Assembly: GCA_951213105.1 (NCBI GenBank)
Contig: OX578150.1
Span: 27,025,107 to 27,089,106, forward strand
Length of the DNA: 64,000 nucleotides
Origin: Amaurobius ferox
Taxonomy: Eukaryota > Arthropoda > Arachnida > Araneae > Amaurobiidae
Direction of reading: 5' to 3'
A program made the translations under genes and the position numbers. Positions 47,104 to 58,107 of the stretch are shown in pieces. A model generated the notes under the pieces. It made no database searches and was not told where the DNA came from. It worked only from the letters and a program-made list of their open reading frames with translations. Every line of letters starts with the position of its first letter. Position 1 is the first letter of the stretch.

Positions 47104-47868
47104 TCTGATGTGGGCAGCACATGACTTTCCCTGCAAACTTATATTCACGTTCTCTTTATTTTACTTACATTTAATTCACTTTTAATTCAATTTTCGTTCT
47201 CATTCGGTAACTGGGTTTATTTTCAAAGGTGGTGTAGAGAAAATGCGAAAAAAAACTAAAATATCTCGAGAACGCCTAGCCCTAGTGCAATGGGGTTGAT
47301 GTTATTCCTTTCATCGTTAAAAATTACGTATAAAACAAGCATTTAATAGATATATTTGAGCATACGTAGTTTTTTATTTTAGATTTTGACGATTTTTGCG
47401 GGCCATTTTGCAAAAACAAGTAGGTTATTTTTTTCGAATCGTACCAAAATCTAATCAGCACCATGGTAACCCACAAAAGACTTATCTAACGAATTTTGAG
47501 AAATTCGGTCCATTAGTTTTTCAGCTAGAGTGGATACAGTCTTATGAGGGCCATTTCGCAAAAAAAAGGCGGGTTCTTTTACCCCGAATCGTACCCAAAA
47601 CTAATCAGCACCAGATTCGTCCACAACTGATTTATTTACCTACTAAATTTTATGAAATTCAGTCAATTAATTTTTTAGTTAGAGTGGATACAAAATCTGC
47701 ACAGACAGACAGATACAGAGACACACACACAGACGCCAAGCTAAAAATAGTGTTTTCGTATTCTAGAGGTCCCGAAACGTGTAGATCCTTCGAAAATTCT
47801 AGTTACGATTTTCGGCATGATTCCAATACTTTCCCTATACATCACCATGTATTGTAGGGAAAGTAAAA
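47104..47868 (+). mobile_element. Family A repeat, full copy
   Basis: 'tctgatgtgggcagcacatg' to 'tattgtagggaaagtaaaa'. Two internal 135-bp subunits make the 153-residue frame at 47,396-47,857, which is not a gene because related copies break it. Confidence 0.8.
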
Positions 47869-47879
47869 ATTCATAACAA

Positions 47880-48385
47880 AACTCTCAAGCCTGTCAAAAC
47901 AAAATGACACATCTAACTACAAATGTAAAATGCAATATCAAAATACAAAATGTAAAACCAAAAGCAAATTAAAATCCCCGGTGAGTAAATATAATAAAAG
48001 AAACTTCTACCATTATTATATATGGAACATCTTCAAAAAAGCCTTTCATATCTCGAGCATCTAATGTATACAGCATCCCTTGACAAACATCAAATTAAGT
48101 TTCCATTCCATATAAATTCTATGCGCTTTAAGCCTTACCTGGATTAAAAACCTTTTAGCTATACCGCATGACCCCTGATAAAATAAACTTCAGCATAAAA
48201 ATTTAATAAAGTATCTGTCACAATACTCGCTCGAACTTTCCATCATTTTTTCCATAGCTGACTAGATGAACAGAGCGCATAAATAGAATACATAACATAA
48301 GATCAAATGTTATTTAGCCGAACTCCAAAATAAGTTTAAAGCAACTTGAAGTGTTCTTTCAGTCTCCATTAGCCAGATAAAAAAA
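47880..48385. other. AT-rich stretch, no feature recognised
   Basis: No repeat ends, hairpins or convincing frames. Confidence 0.45.
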
Positions 48386-49151
48386 TCTGATGTGGGCAGC
48401 ACATGACTTTCTGTGCAGACTTATATACGCATTCTCTTTATTTTAATTAAATTTAATTCACTATTAATTCAATTTTCGATCTCATTTGGTAACTGGACTC
48501 ATTTTCAAAGACGACGTAGAGAAAAAACGAAAAAACGAAAATATCTTGAGAACGGCTACTCCTAGTGCAATGGGGTTGGTCCTATTCTTTTCTTCGTTAA
48601 GAATTACGTATAAAACAAGCATTTAATTGATATATTTCAGCATGCGTAGTATTTTATTTTAGATTTTGTCGATTTTTGCGGGCCATTTTGCAAAGAAAAG
48701 GCAGGTTATTTTTTCCGAATCGTACCAAAATCTAATCCGCACCAGGGTGACCCACAAGCGACTCATCAACCAAATTTTGTAAAATTCGGTCCATTAGATT
48801 TTCAGCTAGAGGGAATACAAGGTTTTTGTGGGCCATTTCGCAAAAAAGGCGGGTCCTTTTATCCCGAATCGTACCCAAACCTAATCAGCACCAGATTCAC
48901 TCACAAGTGACTTACATACCAAATTTTATGAAATTCGGTCAATTAGTTCTTTAGTTACAGTGTATACAAAATCTGCACAGACAGACACACAGAGACAGAC
49001 AGACACACACACAGACGTCACGCTAAAAATAGTTTTTTCGTATTCTAGTGGTCTCGAAACATGTAGATCCGTCGAAAACTCGAATTGCGATTTTCGACAT
49101 GATTCCAATACTTTCTCTATACATTACCATGTATTGCAGGGAAAGTAAAAA
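48386..49151 (+). mobile_element. Family A repeat, first of a head-to-tail pair
   Basis: Full copy ending 'gcagggaaagtaaaaa', followed without a gap by the next copy's 'tctgatgtggg'. Confidence 0.85.
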
Positions 49152-49923
49152 TCTGATGTGGGCAGCACATGACTTTCCCTGCAGACTTATATCCACGTTC
49201 TCTTTATTTTAATTAAATTTATTTCACTTTTAATTCAATTTTCGTTCTCATTCGGTAACCGGACTTATTTTCAAAGGTGGCTTAGAGAAAATGCGAAAAA
49301 CTAAAATATCTCGAGAACGGCTAGGCCCAGTGTAATGGAGTTGATCTCATTCTTTTCTTCGTCAAAAATTACGTATTAAACAAGCATTTAATGGATATAT
49401 TTGAACATACGTAGTTTTTTAGTTTAGATTTTGACGATTTTTGCGGGCCATTTTGCAGAAAAAGGCAGGTTATTTTTTTCCGAATCGTACCAAAATCTAA
49501 TCAGCACGAGGATGACCCACAAGTGACTCATCTACCGAATTTTGTGAAATTCGGTCCATTAGTTTTTCAGTTAGAGTGGATAAAAGCTTTTGCGGGCCAT
49601 TTCGCAAAAAAGGCGGGTTCTTTTATCCCGAATCGTACCCAAAACTAATCAGCACCAGATTCGACCACAAGTGACTTACCTACTAAATTTTATGAAATTC
49701 GGTAAATTACTTTTTTAGTTAGAGTGGATACAAAATCTGCACAGACAGACAGACAGACACACAGACACACACACAGACGTCACGCTAAAAATAGTTTTTT
49801 CGTATTCTAGAGGTCTCGAAACGTGTAGATCCGTCGAAAACTCGAGATGCGATTTTCGACACGATTCCAATACTTTCCCTATACATTACCATGTATTGCA
49901 GGGAAAGTAAAAATCTCACGTGG
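49152..49923 (+). mobile_element. Family A repeat, second of the pair
   Basis: Full copy in direct contact with the first. A third, broken start ('tctcacgtgggcagcac', 49,924-49,952) follows directly, so at least two and a bit units were laid end to end. Confidence 0.85.
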
Positions 49924-49956
49924 GCAGCACTATATTTTCCCTACAGACAAAAAATC

Positions 49957-50948
49957 GTTTTTAACACTTTCCAACATAGTTGAAAACTGTTTACAACTTT
50001 GTTCATTCTGTCTGTCTGTCTGTCCGTTCGCACGACAACTGCCGTAAAAATGACTATATCAAAATGAAATTTTAGTATGTTGTTCAGAAGGTCTGTGGGA
50101 CATAGGAGAATGTAAATGAATAATATCATCCAATTAGTTTTGGATTGAACCCGGGGTTAAAAAGTGAAATGCATTGTACCCTATGGGACCTAATTTTTCA
50201 AACATTTTTTACGCGAAGTTAAAAATCGCAAATTGCTTCGAAAATTTTAGGAAATATTCAAATTATCCCATAAAATATATAAAAAAAAATTCAGCAAAAT
50301 ATGTTCGGTAGTTTTTTAAATAAAAATTAAAATAATAATTACACCCATATTATATGAATAGATCACGTGACCCACTTCAAAATAAAATATGGCATCCATC
50401 TTTTTTTTCCTGTCTTAAAATCGTGATTTTTAAAGTTCTTTTAAATTTATATTTAGTGTTGCATCCGCCCTAAAACCGCTTTATTTTTTGCGCATTTTCT
50501 GTGGATCTATATTCTGCGCCAACGCAATTACAATATTTTTGAGTTTAAATGATCATCAAACTTTGATTATTTCTACAACGAAGCCTAATTTTAATGGATG
50601 CAGAATGTAAACAAGCGATTGTAAGATGAATTATATAAGAGTTGCTGAATTTTTTTCACGCAAAATTATTTACTTCTGGAGTCTGGAATAAAAGTGATAT
50701 GAATGAAATATTCACTGCTTTTACATAGAGAGTCAGACGATTTATATTTCGATGACGTCATTTGAATAAAGTCATTTTTTTTTCAATGAAGTTTTAAGTT
50801 TTCATACATAATAAATTACTGTAGTACTGTGATAATTTTAAAAATATCATCGCTGAATGTATCGTATTTTAGAGATGTTTAAATAAAATGCGTTTCAGTT
50901 GGAAAGTGTTTCATAATCAATGCTTTATACATGATTGATCTGTTTTGT
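49957..50948 (-). mobile_element. Family B repeat, full copy
   Basis: Hairpin 'aacactttccaacatagttg', GTCT tract at about 50,009-50,023, and the far end 'tacatgattgatctgttttg'. Confidence 0.8.
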
Positions 50949-51199
50949 TACTTTATCGTACAGTTGTACACTGGAAGTCAAGAAAAGTTATGGACCAGAC
51001 CAATAATTCGAGAAGTATTAGGTTTATGTTGGTGTACAGCAAGCCCCAATGCGGCTACATAGTGAGACCAGTTTATGGAGCCCCCCCCCCCCTCCTCCTT
51101 ATTTTTTTTCACCAAATTAGTCGCTCGTCAAAATTATCAGACAAACGGAGAGAACTTTACTTATATAAACTAGTTCCACGAAACTGATGTTAGCACATT
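50949..51199. other. Unassigned stretch
   Basis: It holds a poly-C run at 51,081-51,091; the 80-residue frame across it has no known motif. Confidence 0.35.
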
Positions 51200-52412
51200 T
51201 ATTGCAAAGTTAATATACTTACTACTTTTCAATTTAATACAGCATTTCATATAAATTCATTTGATAAACGTACAATATGTCGATAACAGTTCGAGCCGGA
51301 GTTCAAAATGCTATGCCATTCGTTTTCCAATGAAAAATTATTTAATATTTTTGAAATTTGTTACTTTTTTATGATTTTTTTTCAAAAATTCATTTTAAAA
51401 TTAGGGGTGTTTCGAACTTTCGACGGGGTTTTAAATTAATACGTTTTCAGTATTCATAGAATGAATCGTGCCAAATTTCGCTCGAAACGTTCCATTCGTT
51501 CGTGAGATATATGAGATCTAAATAACTTTTGGTTATTATTCCCCCTCACCCCCCCCCCCCAGTTTACGTTATAATTTATGTTTCACTTCATGCAAACATC
51601 TTCTGACTGGTTCCGTTATGTCGACCAATCGGCGAGCCAAGTAACAATTCCGTGGTCCTGCATATCGTCATGATAAGTTTCGGATCGTGATAGACATTGA
51701 GAGTCGATTGGACGTTGGGATCGCGTGAAGTGTGAGCCGCTGTATGAATGGGAAGTGTTTGAAAAGTCCACATCCGTGTGTGCATCAGGTACTAGTGTTG
51801 GTATAACGACGATCGGAAGAATCTGGTGCCCACTAGAAGTCTAGGGCAAGAACTTGATGTCCTCGGATGCAGTTAGGCAAGAATCAGCTGTTTATGTTGT
51901 ATTTCGTCGGTTGGCGTAAAAATAGTTCTATCACCAGTCCCGGTCGAAATTCAGTATTGATCTTTAAGTTAATATACGGTAAATATATCAGTATAATACT
52001 GGCTATTGGTATATGTATATCTTTATTTTATACAGCCAGCTGCTGTATTATTATGGCGTGCACAATAAATGTGTTTCAGTTAAAATCCTGAATCAATGTG
52101 TTATTGCCCCTGGCCGTCAGGACTGTGTCACTTAATCAAATATTTCAGGTTGGGTCACTTTGAACTGAATAAGCCTGCACAACTCCCGGTATAGACTTCA
52201 ATCTGACCGCTGCAAAGAGGTCACGGACTTTACATTGGTACCCGAAGGACAGATACTTTACTGATATCGCATCCACAATATCTTTCTCAGACACAGACAT
52301 CACCTCAAAAATGTTCGATTCAAGTTTAGGCATGCTTGAAACGTGCTCGCCCGCCCAAAACTCGAATTTTCGACCCCGTCACAATACTTTCCCTGTACAT
52401 GTATGGTAAGTT
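51200..52412 (+). mobile_element. Diverged family D copy with a 740-bp insert
   Basis: 51,200-51,540 resembles the family D interior ('cgataacagttcgagccgg', 'cgttccattcgttcgtgaga') and 52,285-52,412 is a family D 3' end. The intervening 51,541-52,284 is GC-richer and not identified. It contains a polyadenylation-like 'aataaatgtg' and 'attggtacccgaagg', which could be LTR plus primer-binding-site sequence, but this is a guess. Confidence 0.5.
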
Positions 52413-52489
52413 TAAAAAAAAAACTCATATTGTAATAACGCTAATTACTTTCCTTATATACATAGTATAATGTATAAGGAAAGTATTGT

Positions 52490-52871
52490 TGTTGTTGTTG
52501 TTGAGACCCAGACCGTCCGACCTACCAGAAAGGTGTAAGGTAACTGTATGGACGGCCGGGAAGTGCCACCCAATTTAGACCGGAACCCAGTGGGGGAGGT
52601 ATCCACAGGGACCGTACCCTCCTTCCCCTACCACCAACCTCTCGGAAGGACTTACGGACCCACATGTTTAACGTACTCCGCATGAACACGGCGGCATTTG
52701 TGGTAGCGTGCAAATCTAGCGCGCAAACCACGGGGATACCGCACCCGAGATGGCCAACAGCACGCGGTGTTCCGAGGTGGTCACCCACCAAGTACTAACC
52801 GCGCCCGATGCTGCTTGACTTCGGTGATCTAACGAGAACCGGTGTTTTCAGCACGGTACGGCCGTTGGCCT
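52490..52871 (-). mobile_element. 5S rRNA-derived SINE, full length, copy 6
   Basis: Head at 52,755-52,870 (minus strand), (caa)n tail at 52,490-52,503. A perfect 15-bp target duplication 'taaggaaagtattgt' flanks it. It inserted into the hairpin end of a family D copy. A 5-bp deletion relative to the other copies lies near 52,675 ('aacgtactccg'). Confidence 0.9.
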
Positions 52872-53479
52872 AAGGAAAGTATTGTGAAGGAGTCGAAAAT
52901 TCGAATTCGATTTTTCGGCGGGAGAGCACGTTTCAAACATCACTGATCACAAATCGAACATTTTTGAGGTGATGTCTGTCTGTGTGTGTGTGTATGTGTG
53001 AAAGTGTGTGTGTGTGTGTGTGGAGACGATATCTCACGAATGAATTATGTGTGTGTGTGTGAAAGTGTGTGTGTGTGTGTGTGGAGACGATATCTCCCGA
53101 ATGAATGAAACGATTCGAATGAAATTTGATACAAAAATTACAATCCGTGAATACTGGAAGCCTACTGTTTTTAAACACAATCGAATGTTCAGAACCCCCT
53201 AAATTTTTGAGTGAAATTTTGAGAAAATCATCAAAAAATCAAAACCTTTAATAAAGTTACGCAAATAGACATTCTTATGTAATGTTCTCTTAGACAACGA
53301 TTGACATAAACTTTAGAACGCTAGAATAAACCGTTCCCATGATATTGCCCATTTTTCAAATAAATTTATCAAAATATCCCATAAATTAAAAGAAAATATT
53401 AACTGTTGAGAAACATGTTCACTTTTTATATGTAATAATATACGATAAATTTGGTGACAGCATTCTCGTTGACCTAGAT

Positions 53480-54025
53480 CACCCATACTCAACCTGCGGC
53501 TTACGGGCCGCATGCTGCCCGCTGAGCTTTTGTGAGTGGCCCGGTAAAAACAGTCTACGAAGTAACGAAGCAGTAACGAAAAGCTATTTGACGAATTTAT
53601 TGAAAAACAATACACACCTGGAAGTTATTTTTAAAGAAAAGAAGGGAGGAAAAGGAGTGCGCCGAATTTTGGAAAACAGTGCTCAAACAATATAAAACTG
53701 TTGTTCAAAGATGTGCTCAAATTTTGCTCACGTTGTTCGCATCAACGTATCTTTGTGAATCGTACTACTTGAAAATAAAATATGCAAAGAATATATATAG
53801 AAACCGGCTTACTGATTCTCATTTGGATGACGTTTTAAAAGTAGCATGTAGCAGTTACAAGCTTGATCTAAATAAGATTTTTAATGAACGGTCTCATTAG
53901 TTGTATTTCTTGATAACTAAATACTTGCACTTACTTATGTTTTTCATTAATCCTTATGTTGCGGCCCGTGTGAAATAGCTGTCTTGTGTATGTGGCTCGA
54001 GAAGAAAAAAGGTTGAGTATGGCTG
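53480..54025 (+). mobile_element. hAT element remnant, 546 bp
   Basis: Inverted ends 'cacccatactcaacc' and 'ggttgagtatggctg', with an 8-bp duplication 'acctagat'/'atctagat' (7 of 8). It carries the last part of a transposase; most of the element is deleted. Confidence 0.85.
53679..53900 (+). pseudogene. hAT transposase C-terminal dimerisation fragment
   Basis: The 73-residue frame includes 'FASTYLCESYYLKIKYAK' and 'RLTDSHLDDVLKVACSSY', the conserved C-terminal hAT dimerisation region as seen in ZBED-type transposases. Full proteins are about 600 residues, so the DDE domain and zinc finger are gone. It ends at a natural stop shortly before the right terminus, as expected for the 3' end of the gene. 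Confidence 0.88.
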
Positions 54026-54310
54026 ATCTAGATCGTTCCATTCATGAGAAAAGATACTTCGAGAAATGTTTTTGTATTTGAACGCCAGTAGTCATTTATC
54101 TGCTATAAGAATAACTTATTTCTCCATCCATAACGCTTGATGAGATTTTGGCGGAATGTCGCCAACTTGGCGACTTTTTAAATGTTGCCAAATTAACGAA
54201 AATGTCGCCAAATGGACGAAAATGACGCTAAATCAATGAAAATGTCGACTAATTGACGAAAATTCAATATCTTGGAAAGACTATAAGTATCTACTATAAG
54301 AATAACATAT

Positions 54311-54337
54311 TTTTACTTTCCTTATATACATAATAGT
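54311..54337 (-). mobile_element. Family D 3' end, continued at 63,781
   Basis: 'tactttccttatatacata' here and 'taaggaaagtattgtgacgg' at 63,782 are the two arms of one family D hairpin, separated by the Polinton-like element. Confidence 0.8.
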
Positions 54338-54573
54338 AGGGAATAGTAGGGGGTACTGGCTCACGCGGTGCTATACTTTAACATGGGGAAATTGCAGTGC
54401 TAGTTCTCCCATGTTAAAGCATAGGCGCACCTCATGAGCAGGGGTGGAGCTTCCACCAGCACGTGACTTCCATGATGTCAGTCAAAGGTTAGGATGGATC
54501 AGATGATTTTTTTTTTCTTTTTCTATTTTTTAAGTGTTAATGTTTTAAAAATTTCGTAAAGTTTTTTTTTTTT

Positions 54574-55225
54574 CTTATATTTTTTCGCAAATGCAAGTTT
54601 TTTACTTTTCAAAAACCGCACTTGTGCTGTTTTCTCTATGGAAATTAACATAGGTTTTCACACTTGTGCTATTTTTTAACGTTTTTTCACAAAAACGCGA
54701 TTTTTACTAACAAAATTTCGTAAATGAAAGTTTTTTTCTTATATTTTTTCACAAATGTGAGTTTTTTACTTTTCAAAAACCACACTTGTGCCGTTTTCTC
54801 TATGGAAATTAACATAGGTTTTCACACTTGTGCTGTTTTTTAACTTTTTTTCACAAAAACGTGATTTTTACTAACAAAATTTCGTAAATGAAAGTTTTTT
54901 TCTTATATTTTTTCACAAATGTGAGTTTTTTACTTTTCAAAAACCACACTTGTGCCGTTTTCTCTATGGAAATTAACATAGGTTTTCACACTTGTGCTGT
55001 TTTTTAACTTTTTTTCACAAAAACGTGATTTTTACTAACAAAATTTCGTAAATGCAAGTTTTTTTCTTATATTTTTTCGCAAATGTAAGTTTTTTACTTT
55101 TCAAAAACCGCACTTGTGCCGTTTTCTCTATGGGAATTAACATAGGTTTTCACACTTGTGCTGTTTTTTAACGTTTTTTCACAAAAACATACTTTTTACT
55201 TGTAAAAAACTAACAAAAACACGTT
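54574..55225 (+). repeat. 164-bp tandem array, four units (left arm)
   Basis: Units start near 54,574, 54,739, 54,903 and 55,066 and contain 'ctctatggaaattaacatag' and two 'cacttgtg' palindrome-like motifs each. The mirror array lies at about 62,893-63,544. Confidence 0.9.
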
Positions 55226-55490
55226 TTTAAAGTAGCAGAATCGCGTGAATTGGTGTTTTAAAGTAGCAGAATCGCGTGAATTAGTGTTTTAAAGTAGCAG
55301 AATCGCGTGAATTAGTGTTTTAAAGTAGCAGAATCGCGTGAATTAGTGTTTTAAAGTAGCAGAATCGCATGAATTGGTGTTTTAAAGTAGCAGAATCGCG
55401 TAAATTAGTGTTTTAAAGTAGCAGAATCGCATGAATTGGTGTTTTAAAGTAGCAGAATCGCGTAAATTGGTGTTTTCAAAGTAGTAGAAT
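55226..55490 (+). repeat. 31-bp tandem array, about nine units (left arm)
   Basis: Unit core 'aaagtagcagaatcgcgtga', with a c-g-t/c-a-t alternation between units and the last unit decayed. Mirror array at about 62,627-62,892. The 60-residue frame through it is not a gene. Confidence 0.92.
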
Positions 55491-55668
55491 CTCGAGAATC
55501 TCGGAGGGTTTAAGGGGTGTGTTTCCTCAACCATTTCGGCCTTCGATTTCAAAATTTTAAACATAAATATTTTAAATAATAGCAGATACTTGTTTTCAAC
55601 AATCTAAATGGGATAAGGTGTCTTTCATACATTAGATGTTGTTAGAAATATATATATATATTTTTTTA

Positions 55669-55714
55669 ATTGTGGTCCCACCTCCACCCGGTGTATAGGA
55701 TACACCGCCACAAT
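55669..55714 (-). ncRNA. H1 nested hairpin in left arm (candidate)
   Basis: Reverse complement of 62,402-62,447. Outer stem attgtgg/ccacaat, inner stem cggtgtat/atacaccg, loop cct. Confidence 0.5.
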
Positions 55715-55737
55715 TCAATCTAGCATGGTCTGGTCAT

Positions 55738-56925
55738 TTAAATTTGATAATGACCGTATGCTAGGCTCTTGATACCATCCTTTAAGATATGTCGCTTATC
55801 ATCATAGGGGGATAAGCCCATTTTAATTTGCTTCACAGTATACATCTGATGGTCTTTACTTGCAATTTTAAATTGTTCCACTCTACTATATCTTCGCCTT
55901 GTTAGGCAATTATAATAATCTTCATGATGGATGTTGTTGTTGAGACCCAGACCGTCCGACCTACCAGAAAGGTGTAAGGTAACTGTATGGACGGCCGGGA
56001 AGTGCCACCCAATTTAGACCGGAACCCAGTGGGGGAGGCATCCACAGGGACCGTACCCTCCTTCCCCTACCACCAACCTCTCGGAAGGACTTACGGACCC
56101 ACATGTTTAACGTGATCGTACTCCGCATGAACACGGCGGCATTTGTGGCAGCGTGCAAATTCATGATGGATGTGTTTTTTTACAACATTCTTATTAACAC
56201 CTTTAGCAGTCTTTTTATCCGTGAAGGGTGTTTTTAGGCTATACATTTTCGATCTTAGGCCTACAAATTCCACGGCAGGAGTTCCATTCAACTCGTCTTT
56301 CATTTTTCCAATCCTTTTTTTTATTCTTATTGGAATGGAGTGGATGTGTAGGAGGATAATCCGAAAAGTCAAAATAGTCTTCATAACTTTCAAAATCTTT
56401 GTAAATATCCTCTGTTTCAATTTCATAGCACAGGGAATCGGTGTCTGTGAAAAGCAATTCGGCTCGGCTTCCATACATCTTCTTAATAAAATCATAATGA
56501 AACTCATACATAAGTGTTTTACTCAAGTCCAGTACTGAAAAACCTGCATAGATGGGTCTATGCAGTTTCAAATGAGTCTTATGCATATGAACTGCTACCA
56601 GATCTTCATTAAATATTTTGAAGGAGTGTAAGGCTGGTGATGCAAGTAATTTTTTCAATCTCTTCTCAGTCTGTACTAGTTTAACATCCATTCTTTTTCT
56701 CAAATTTTCCATAGTTTTTCCAAACACTGCGTTATTCATAAGTTTGAACAGATCTCTTTCAAAGGAATTTTTTGCTTTCATTCTCTTCTCAGTGTTAAAT
56801 TGTACATAGGGCTTCAACCATGGCTCTTGCTTAAAAGTTAATACTCGATGGATTTTCACAAGTTTCATCCCTAGCTTCATATACTGCTTTAAATTTCTAT
56901 AATGCAGAACATATTTAACCTTATG
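55738..56925 (-). pseudogene. Polymerase 3' third, duplicate in left arm
   Basis: The minus-strand frame from 56,880 encodes the palm motifs of the polymerase (the K...NNAVFGK region and FTDTDS), like residues about 920-1,100 of the main gene. It starts abruptly at the arm's inner edge, has no start or upstream domains, shifts frame at an 8-T run near 56,324, and carries the same SINE. It is a by-product of arm duplication, not a separate gene. Two substitutions (H for N, I for T) are visible against the main copy. Confidence 0.9.
55935..56159 (-). mobile_element. 5S-SINE, 5'-truncated, left arm
   Basis: 225 bp of SINE body and tail, flanked by 'ttcatgatggatgt' on both sides (55,921-55,934 and 56,160-56,173). 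The mirror image lies at 61,957-62,181. Confidence 0.95.
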
Positions 56926-58107
56926 GCCGCCATCTTGAATTCCGTAATCCTGGACGGGGGTGTAAAAGGGGGGGGGGGGGGAATGAAAAAAAGGTGGGGG
57001 TGAAAATTTTTAGAAACTTTTTGTCGGGTGGCAACGATGTCGTAGTCTTGTACGAGGGGTTGAGGGGGAAATAAATTTTTGGAATGAGATTTTTCTAAGT
57101 ATGGGAGAAACTATTTTCGGGATGGCAACACCTGCGAAGGCGGTATGGAACCATCAGCGTCCCCTAGCGGCCTAAAGGGATACTAATGTGGAAATTAGGA
57201 ATTTTGTGAAAATTAATAAAAAATTGAGTTTTTAAAATTTTTTAAAAACTTTTTTAAATTTTACCAAAATATGACACAGAGGATACTTTCTGGAAATACC
57301 AAAAAATATTTATTTTTTCTTTCCAGAAACTATTTTTAGGCGGCATTGCTTCAACCGCATTCTGGCGAACTCTCCTTCCTTTACTACTAGCATACTCACC
57401 TTTTTAAGGTTGTAAATGGTTATATAGCATATGTAGATGATAATTATAAGTAATTTGAGGGTTTTAGCTAGTTTCTGGGTGAATTTGTTGATTTTTTATG
57501 ATTTTTTGTTCTATGAATCCCTGTAAAGTGATTTTTGCTGTAAAAATACGGGTTTCACGTTGAATGACTGTGTATTTGGATGTACGTTGGGGGTGAAGGT
57601 GAATGTTTTATTATGGATTCCGGTTGCTATGGGTTACGTTTAACGTGTGGAGAAGTGAGTGTTGGTGTCTCGGGGAGGGAGGGGGAGAGAGGAGTATATG
57701 TTATTCGGGGTTTTTAGGTTTGCGCGTTGCTGTATTGTTTAAGGATTGGAGGTTTTAAGGGGTCTCACAAAGGGATTTTCTTTCATTATTTTATTAAAAT
57801 CTATTATTTTTAAGATGTGAATTTATTTAATGTATCGATTACGATTATTAAAAAAGGATATAATCGATTGCGATGTTGAACGAATTGTTTATTTTTTATC
57901 GGATGTGTGCATAATTACATTCGTGTGTTGCAAGTTTAACGGTAACCGTGATATAACTATCACGTGACCTTGACATGCCCTTGGTGGATGGATACACCAA
58001 GAACTTTTTTTTTTATGAATGGGTGTAGGTGGTCTTCAAGCAGCGATTTTATCATTTCTGTTGTGAGTTTTGTGCTGTTAAGACGTGTTTGAAGTTCTTC
58101 TGCGAAT
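56926..58107 (+). other. Unique region between left arm and polymerase gene
   Basis: No long frame. It starts with 'gccgccatcttgaattcc', has a poly-G run near 56,969-56,982, and a hairpin cttggtg/caccaag at about 57,970-57,992. It presumably contains the polymerase promoter, but no clear TATA or initiator could be fixed. Confidence 0.5.

Larger units (their letters stand above)
52448..54310 (-). mobile_element. Family D copy with SINE and hAT insertions
   Basis: Minus-strand family D sequence occurs at 52,448-52,489, 52,872-53,479 and 54,026-54,310. A GT-rich tract with a duplicated 'gagacgatatctc' block is at 52,980-53,100. Its far 5' end is missing, replaced by a second family D end at 54,311. 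Confidence 0.7.
54338..56925 (+). repeat. Left long terminal inverted repeat
   Basis: It matches the reverse complement of 61,192-63,780 almost base for base, with few differences (for example 8 against 7 T near 56,324). It contains, from outside in, the 164-bp array, the 31-bp array, the H1 hairpin, a truncated SINE and the 3' third of the polymerase gene. Confidence 0.95.

Noticed and set aside
47396..47857. 153-residue frame in a family A copy
   Set aside because: Open only because of two 135-bp subunits; other family A copies have stops and frameshifts in the same place.
56170..56538. 122-residue plus-strand frame in the left arm
   Set aside because: Antisense shadow of the duplicated polymerase; it has the same mirror image at 61.6-61.9 kb.
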